A stretch of DNA of 54,815 nt from Anaeromyces robustus (taxonomy: Eukaryota; Neocallimastigomycota; Neocallimastigomycetes; Neocallimastigales; Neocallimastigaceae), in the NCBI GenBank assembly GCA_002104895.1, contig MCFG01000427.1, positions 1-54,815 on the forward strand, in the 5' to 3' direction. The notes under the pieces were generated by a model. The model saw only the letters and a list, made by a program, of their open reading frames with translations. It was not told the origin of the DNA and ran no database searches. Position numbers and translations under genes: made by a program. This document shows, in pieces, positions 44,715 through 54,815 of the stretch (position 1 is its first letter; each line of letters begins with the position of its first letter).

Positions 44715-46259
44715 CTAATATTTAATAATTTTTGAAGAAGCTTTTCTTATTCTATTCATAATAGCTAAACCTTCATTAACATCTTCAATACCTTCAACAA
44801 ATATGGTTGAAACATTTAATTTATCAACAAATCTTAAAGCTTTAAATAATTCTCTTGCAATATCTGCTGGATTTTCTCTATCACCCATGAAATATTCAAT
44901 ATGACCTTCCCATTCAATACATTTAGAATTATTATTAATAAATTTTAAATTAGAAATGGATTGACTTTTATCTTTTGATATTTTAATTTTTTTATTTGAT
45001 GGTGTTTCAATTTCATCATTATTATTATTATCTCCTTCTCCTTCTCTTTCTCCTCCTAAAATATGTTGATTCTTTTTCCAAGTTTCAATAGATTGACTTC
45101 TTAAAATACCTATTTTTTTACTTATTTTAATATTGTTATTTTCATTATTTTCATTATTTTCATTATTTTTCATTATTTTTTCCATTTCTTGTTCTATAAT
45201 TTTATTTTGTTTTTCTGCAACTGTTTTTAATTTTGATATTTCTTTATATTGTTCTTCAAGTATATATTGTTCCTTGGAAATTTTATTAATCTCTTTTAAA
45301 GATTTTCCATTTTTATCAATAACTTTTGTAGTATTGGTATCAATTGAATTTTTTATTATTTCTGCATTTCTTTCTTCTATTGCTTTCTTCATTTTTTGAT
45401 ATGACTCTTCTGTACTATTTACATTGGATTCAATTAAAATAACTTCTGCATCAGGTGAATAATGACGATATTTCATACCAGGTGTAGTTGGAACTTGTTC
45501 TAATGATTTATCTACAAAATCTCTTCTATAAACTTGAATTTTTTCCATTCCTGGTACAATTTTTAACATTTCATAAGTGACACTTCCTGGTCTTAATATT
45601 GCTGGTGGATTACGTATACCATCTATTACAGTAGATTCAACTCCCAAATTACAAGCACCTCCATCAATAATTAATGGAATTTTACCAAAAAGGTCATTAT
45701 AAACATGTGAAGCTAAAGTAGGTGATGGTTTACCAGATGAATTTGCAGATGGAGCAGCTAATGGGAAACCACATAATGAAATTAATGCTCTTGCAATTGG
45801 ATGTTTTGGGAAACGAACAGCCATCGTTTGTTGACCACCCGTTACGACATCTGGTACTTTAGAAGATTTTGGTAAAATAATAGTTAATGGTCCTGGCCAA
45901 TATTTATGAATAACTGGTATATAATTTTTTGGAATTTCACCATTAGGTAAAAGTTGCTTTAACATTTTTAAAGATGAAATGTGAACAATTAATGGATTAT
46001 CTGATGGTCTATTTTTTGCTTTAAAAATTTTTGGTACAACATTTTTATCAAGTGCATTTCCTGCTAATCCATATACTGTTTCAGTTGGTATAGCAACAAC
46101 TTCTCCTTCTTTTAATAATTTTGCAGCTTTATTTAATTTTATTTTAATATCTTCTGAAAAAATATCCATGGGTATATCATCTTCAATATTTGCCATCATG
46201 TCTGATGGTATAACTAAATGTTCAAGTTTTTCACATTCTGTTTCAAACATTTTTGACAT
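44715..46259 (-). CDS. SUA5: Threonylcarbamoyl-AMP synthase Sua5
   Basis: 514 aa, intronless. The YrdC domain (about 38-235) has PTETVYGL (58-65), KAKNRPSDNPL (80-90), the PGPLT loop (122-126), AVRFPKHP and SANSSG (171-176). It makes threonylcarbamoyl-AMP from threonine, bicarbonate and ATP for the t6A modification at position 37 of ANN-decoding tRNAs. The Sua5 linker TPGMKYRHYSPDAEV (259-273) and the C-terminal Sua5 domain (about 450-514, with REN-PADIARELFKALR and IFVEGIED) identify Sua5 rather than a bare YrdC protein. Between them, residues about 285-450 are a charged, coiled-coil and Asn-rich insertion that interrupts the C-terminal domain and makes the protein longer than yeast Sua5 (about 426 aa). 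Start at 46259 is followed closely by another Met; no targeting signal is obvious. Confidence 0.93.
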   Translation of the reverse strand: MSKMFETECEKLEHLVIPSDMMANIEDDIPMDIFSEDIKIKLNKAAKLLKEGEVVAIPTETVYGLAGNALDKNVVPKIFKAKNRPSDNPLIVHISSLKMLKQLLPNGEIPKNYIPVIHKYWPGPLTIILPKSSKVPDVVTGGQQTMAVRFPKHPIARALISLCGFPLAAPSANSSGKPSPTLASHVYNDLFGKIPLIIDGGACNLGVESTVIDGIRNPPAILRPGSVTYEMLKIVPGMEKIQVYRRDFVDKSLEQVPTTPGMKYRHYSPDAEVILIESNVNSTEESYQKMKKAIEERNAEIIKNSIDTNTTKVIDKNGKSLKEINKISKEQYILEEQYKEISKLKTVAEKQNKIIEQEMEKIMKNNENNENNENNNIKISKKIGILRSQSIETWKKNQHILGGEREGEGDNNNNDEIETPSNKKIKISKDKSQSISNLKFINNNSKCIEWEGHIEYFMGDRENPADIARELFKALRFVDKLNVSTIFVEGIEDVNEGLAIMNRIRKASSKIIKY

Positions 46260-47788
46260 TTTATTATTATAATTATAATTATTATTATTTTTTTTTATAC
46301 TTAATGTAAATAGGTTATGAAATAAATAAAGGTTTTTTTTTTACTATATTAAAATTATAAAAATAAATATATGAAATTTAAAATAAAAAATATAAATCTT
46401 TTAAATAAATAAAAAAAAATATATAATTTCTATAATATAATTGATTTTCTAATAATTTGTAATATTAAGATTGAAGTCTATTAAATATTATTAATTTAAA
46501 ATTAGTTGAAATTTATAATTATTATAATTTATATAAAATATTTGATTTTCATATTAAATATTAAAATTTATTAAATAAGTACTTGTATAAAATTGAATTT
46601 ATTTCTTTAATTTCTTTTTAAATAACTATGATAAAAAGAATATGATAAATATTTATATTATTTAAAATTAATTTCTTAATTAAAATACATTTTAATAACT
46701 GAAATTTCAAATTTTTTTTTTTTTTTTTTTGAATATAAAAATAGTTCTGTAAAAATTCTTTTTATTGTTAAGATTTAAAATTTACATATATTATATCACA
46801 ATATGATTGGCTGATATATATACTTCAATATAATCAAAGAATCAGGATTAATTACCAAATAATTTTATTATTAAAAAAAATTTTTTATTGATTATATCAA
46901 AAAATTAAAGGATTAATGTTTATTATTTAAAATAAATATTATATATTATTAATGAATTATTAATATTTATATAGGTATTAATAAAAACATAAAAAAAGGT
47001 TATTGATTTTTTTTTATACCATAACAATTAAATAATTTAAACATTAATATTATTTAACAAAAAATTATTTAAAAAATCGAAAAAAAAAAAAAAATTGATA
47101 ACAATTATACCATATTTTATCAATTATATTTTGTGTTAAATATATATAATAAATAATTTTATAAATATAATGTTTTAACAAGACTCTATGTTAAAAAATA
47201 TTCCTATATTAATTATTTAATATGTAATACATGTAATACATGAATGTTATTAAACATATTTAACATTATTAAGTAATATATTATCATATTATCATAATTT
47301 TTCGAACAATTGTATTTAGTTACTTTATTTCATTTAGTAAAAAAATATTATATATAAATAAGTTTATTTTTTGTTGATAATTATTTTATTTATTTTTTTA
47401 TTGTTTTGTTTTTATTTTTATTTTTTTATTTTTTTGTTAATTTTATTTATACTTACATTATGTATAAAAATATATTTGGTTATATATACTTTTTATACAT
47501 TTTTTTATACATCTTTTTTTTTTTATTTAATTTATATTACTTTATTTTTATTTTATAGTTTTTTCTTTTTTTTTTTTTTTTTTTTGTCTTTTATTATTAT
47601 TATTATTATTATTTATAGTGTTTATTATTTACTTTATTTAAAGTAATAAATATATAGTTTTATAAAATAATAGTTAAGAAAGTAGTGAATATATGTCTTT
47701 TTTTTTTTTTTATGATAATATTTTTTTCTAAGTATATATAATATATATTAAATGATGTAGTTTTTTTCTTTGTTATTAAAAAAAAAGA
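46260..47788. other. AT-rich spacer
   Basis: Upstream of SUA5 and downstream of the PHO85-like gene, both on the minus strand. No gene recognised. An ATTGG (inverted CCAAT) occurs near 46805 in a slightly GC-richer patch, about 545 bp upstream of SUA5. T runs occur at 46712-46730 and 47569-47585. Confidence 0.5.
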
Positions 47789-49246
47789 TTACATATGATA
47801 TTGTTGATTTTGTTGTGGCATATTATTACGAACTAATCCTGGATTAGCTAACGTAATATCTTGGAAATATGGATGATTTAAGGCATCTCTAGCAGATATT
47901 CTTAATTTTGGTTGATATTGTAACATTTTCTTTAATAAATCAATACCTAATGGATCAATCATTGGTAATTTAAGTGCAAGATCTTGTTCTGGATAATATG
48001 GGAAATTGTTATTGAATTCTGGTAATTTACTAACATATGGCCAAGTCATATCATTTGGAGTACCTAAAAGTTTAAATATACGAATTAATTGATCTTCATT
48101 TGTTTTACCTGGGAATAATGGTTTACCACTGTACATTTCGGCCATAATACAACCAACAGACCAAATATCAATGTTAGTAGTATAATTTCTTGAACCTAAA
48201 AGTACATCTGGGGCTCTGTACCATAAAGTAACAACTTCGTTTGAGAATGTATTGACAGGAATACCTAGTAAAAATATATAAAATATATATAATATAATAT
48301 ATTATAACATAATATATATATATAAAAGAATAAAATAGAATAAAATAAAATAAATAAGATATTAAAAAAAATTATAAAAAAATTATTGAATATATATAAT
48401 ATATTAATAATAATGTATTATTTATGAATGTTTTATAGTAATAATAATAATTATAATAATAATAATAATAATAATAATAGTAAATAATTGTGATTATAAT
48501 TATGATAAATATTAAACAATAAAATAATAAAAATATAAGTAATAATAAGTAATAATAATTATGTATACAAAAAAAAAAAAAGAAAAAAAAGAAAAAAAAG
48601 ATAAATATAATTTATAAAATTGACAATTATTATAATTGTTAATAAAATAATTATAATAAATCATTCTTATAAATTACATTTATTAGTAATAAAATTCAAA
48701 ATTTAAAATGTTTTTATAAAATAAATAATTCATATATATATAATTTGTATAATATAATATTTAATATATAAAATTTAATTTACCATATGCTCTAGCTAAA
48801 CCAAAATCACCAATCTTTAATTCTCCATTTTTGTTAATTAAAAGATTTTGTGGTTTTAAATCTCTGTGTAAAACTCTATTTTCATGACAATAAGCAATAC
48901 CTCTTAAGAGTTGGAACATAAAATGTTTACATAAAGATGGTTCTAATGCACCATTAACACCATGACTATCCATATACTTTTTTAGGTCAAGATCGACAAA
49001 TTCGAAAACAAGAGTTAAAATTTTTTCAGTATGAATAACATCATAAAGTCTTACAATATTAGCATGTCTTAATTCTTTCATTAAAGAAATTTCTCTAATA
49101 GCTGTTGAAGGAGCACCTTCTTCTGAATCAAGATGAATTTCTTTTAAAGCAACAATATCATTGGTTAATAAATTTTGACCTTTGAATACCGTAGCATAGG
49201 TACCTTCCCCGAGTTTTTCTAACTTTAAATATCTAGTTTCACTCAT
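47789..49246 (-). CDS. PHO85: Cyclin-dependent kinase, PHO85/CDK5 type (two exons, 312 aa)
   Basis: Exon 1 is 49246-48784, intron 48783-48265 (519 nt, GTAAAT...CTAG), exon 2 48264-47789; one base plus two keeps the frame (939 nt). Complete kinase domain: glycine loop GEGTYATV (13-20), K35, cyclin-binding helix PSTAIRE (46-52), HRD (127-129), KPQN, DFG (147-149), then after the junction [20 protein letters not shown]. The PSTAIRE helix, the serine in the activation segment (PVNTFS) instead of the CDK1 threonine context, and the sequence around [12 protein letters not shown] match yeast Pho85 rather than Cdc28. Pho85-type kinases with various cyclins regulate phosphate response, glycogen, polarity and cell cycle. 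The C-terminus ends in a Gln/Asn-rich tail. The intron falls exactly between DFGLARAYG and IPVNTF. Confidence 0.94.
48265..48783 (-). other. Intron of the PHO85-like gene
   Basis: 519-nt AT-rich intron with (AAT)n near 48440-48478. No exon-like segment inside it was recognised; the protein aligns with family members without a gap across it. Confidence 0.8.
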
Positions 49247-50864
<1,618 letters not shown>

Positions 50865-52345
50865 TTAATTTGATTTTTCTAAAAATTTCCAGAAAGATTT
50901 ATCTTGAATATTATCTATTGTTTTTTCTATAATTTCTGAATTTTCTGGATTATATTCAAGATAGTAAACTTTTTTAATATTCATTTCTTTTAAATAATTA
51001 TATAATTTATCATAATGTAAACCGACTTGAGCTGGATCATGACTATCATCGCCTAGTGTAATCTTACTATCTTTAGAAATAATGTACTAAAAGATAACAT
51101 TTATTTATTATGCATATTAAAAATAATTAAAATAATATTTATATATAACAGCAACAATAATAAATTATATTTATTAATAAATAATATATATAAAAACTAA
51201 TAAAAATAATCATATAATTTAAAATATAATCTTATTTAAAAATATATATATATAATTTTTTGTAATATTATATATTATAATATAAAAGGTTTAGGAAACA
51301 TAAATCATAATAAATTATATAAATATCTATATGTATATAACATACTTGTAAAATATCTTTAAAAGGATAAGCAAATTCTAAACCCTTTTTCCAGGCTCTT
51401 GAATTAATTTCAAAAATTCCACCATAGGCATTAATAGCATCAACATTTCTTTTTATTTTTTCCCATGTTTTATCTGAAAGTTTAGCTTCTGGGGTGTACA
51501 TACGAATTACATCAAAATGACCAATAATTTTTGGTTGAAGTTGTGTAATAATATCATATTGTAAATCAAAATAGGATTGATATAAAGAATCAGGTGTCTT
51601 TTCAGGTGATTTAGCTAGTGCATCATTAAACATTTCTTTATCAAAATCAGTTGGTGTTTCATAAACATGGTGTACTGAACCAACCATATAATCTAATGGG
51701 TATTCTTTAACAATATCTTTAATTTCTTGAATAGTTTCTTTATGAATATTTTCAGTTTCTGTACCAACGAGTATATTAATTTTATTTGAATATTTTTTTT
51801 GAAGACGACGAGCTTCTTTGACAAATTCTATCCATGTTTCTTTTAGTTTCTTACAATCAACATTCATCTTTTAAAATATATTTTTAGATATAAAATAATA
51901 ATAATATATAATTAAATAAAAATAATATATTTAGATACTAAGAAAGAAAGAAAAAAAAATTGCTGAAGAAATCAACACATTTTCATATCATTATTATTTA
52001 ATGAAATTACTCATAAAAAATGAAATTTATATATATTTATCAATAATTTCATTATTCTAAAATTTTAATTAATTTTTTTTTTTTTTTAATTTTAATTTTA
52101 AAATTCATATATAAATGAAATATTAAATATAACCATCATTTTTCCTTTATTTTATAAAAAATATATTATTATATTAGTACTTCAATTTCTTCTGGATATA
52201 AATCTTGAGTTCTAGTTCTGAATATATGTTCTGATAATCCAATGCATATAAATCCTTTTTCAATGGCTGCTAAAACTACATCTTCTAATTTACCAGTTGC
52301 ATGGCAACAGAATTGACCTGAATGGGTATGTAATGTTATTGGCAT
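50865..52345 (-). CDS. HIS2: Histidinol-phosphatase, PHP family (three exons, 302 aa)
   Basis: Exon 1 is 52345-52181, exon 2 51867-51346, exon 3 51086-50865. All junctions are in phase 0 with GT donors (GTACTA, GTATGT) and AG acceptors, 303 codons in total. Exon 1 gives MPITLHTHSGQFCCHATGKL, with the first PHP metal motif HTH (6-8) and LSEHI (38-42). Exon 2 gives GTETE (about 90-94), GSVHHV (118-123), GHFD and FEINS. Exon 3 gives LGDDSHDPAQVG with the final Asp-x-His metal ligands. This is the PHP-type enzyme of yeast His2 and firmicute HisK, which removes phosphate from L-histidinol phosphate in the penultimate part of histidine synthesis. Exons 1 and 3 begin without a Met-initiated long frame, so only exon 2 stands out as an ORF. 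Confidence 0.93.
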
Positions 52346-53212
52346 TTTTTTTTTTATTTCATTTATAAATAATTAATGTAATAAAATTTATATATCTTTA
52401 AAAGTTTTAAAATCTACAAAAAAGATTTCAAGATTAATTTTATTCAAAAAGAAAATGAATTTCTAATTATTTTATATACATAAATATTGATATAAAATGT
52501 ATTACATTATTTCAACGTATTAAAAATTGATAAAACATAATGTATTGTATTTATTAATTAAATTTTATTTATATATTATTTATTATATATTTTTAATTAT
52601 TATAATTTTTTTATTTTATTTTTATTTAATATTTTCTTTTTTCTTTTCTTTTTTTTTTTTTTATATTTTATCTTTTTTAATTATTTTATCTTTTTTCTTT
52701 TTTTATTATTTTATCATTTTTCTTTTTCTTTTTTTTTTTATTTTTATTATTATTATTATTATTTTTTTTTTTACTATTTTTTTTATCTTTTTTTTTTTTT
52801 TTTTTTTCTATTTTTATTTTAATTATATTATAAATAATTTGGTGGTGAATAATCATAAGAAAAAAATATATAATAGTTCTGATCTATTATTATATATTAT
52901 TAAATAGAAAAAGTTATAACTTATTTTTTATTTTTTTATTTTATGTTATATTTAATAACTAGAATAAAAAAACTATATTATATTATATTATATTTTATTT
53001 ATTTGTATATAATTTACTATTTTAATTATATTTATAATTTTATATTTAATTATTTTTATATGCTTATTTTTTTATAATTTAAAGTAAAAAACAATAGATA
53101 TAATAAATGAATTTTTTTAAATTAATTATTTTATTTTTATTTTTATTTTTATTTCTTTTATATTATTAATTATTATTATTTTAATAATTGTAATTTATTT
53201 TATTTTTAACAT
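52346..53212. other. AT-rich spacer
   Basis: Between HIS2 (start) and the Arf-GEF gene (stop), both minus strand; the HIS2 promoter should lie here. T-rich blocks at 52630-52810. No gene recognised. Confidence 0.6.

Positions 53213-54815
<1,603 letters not shown>

Noticed and set aside
51268-51345. Read-through C-terminus (VCYIHIDIYI...) of the HIS2 middle exon
   Set aside because: It follows a GTATGT donor; the conserved C-terminal part with GDDSH is in a downstream exon at 51086-50865.

Overview
The window looks like nuclear DNA of an anaerobic gut fungus (Neocallimastigomycota; Piromyces, Neocallimastix or Anaeromyces type). This is inferred from four things: extremely AT-rich intergenic DNA full of A/T runs and AAAT/AAT microsatellites; proteins with poly-Asn, poly-Ser and E/K tracts; short AT-rich GT-AG introns; and fungal-type housekeeping genes (PHO85-like CDK, fungal SUA5, PHP-type HIS2 histidinol phosphatase). 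One secreted phosphatase looks bacterial.

Layout. Positions 1-10130 are accessory and gene-poor. They hold one seven-transmembrane receptor gene (2101-3981, four exons, one of them too short to stand out as an ORF), decayed ankyrin-like remnants, a 115-bp perfect tandem duplication, a 36-bp minisatellite, a 1.5-kb segment bounded by long diverged inverted repeats, and a family of ~79-bp elements whose terminal 8-bp arms co-vary between copies. Positions 10131-42620 carry long AT-rich spacers and four genes: a 1188-aa coiled-coil/Ser-rich/E-K-rich protein; a 677-aa Asn-rich coiled-coil protein; an intronless secreted metallophosphatase/nucleotidase (29269-31113); and a 1825-aa protein that I assemble from two large ORFs joined by a 201-bp intron. 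The 677-aa and 1825-aa proteins share a C-terminal coiled coil with a YYKEI signature and appear to be paralogues.

Positions 42621-54815 are a compact conserved block: PHF5A/RDS3 (splicing factor SF3b; eight exons, first coding exon only 4 nt), SUA5 (tRNA t6A synthesis), a PHO85-like CDK, HIS2 (histidine synthesis), and the C-terminal part of a GBF1/GEA Arf-GEF cut by the window edge. These serve unrelated core functions and lie close together without evidence of a pathway cluster. No tRNA, rRNA or CRISPR was recognised.

The most unusual signal is the small paired-stem element family at 1-240 and 6155-6665. Three distinct stem sequences remain perfectly self-complementary while changing at four paired positions, which points to selection for structure in DNA or RNA.
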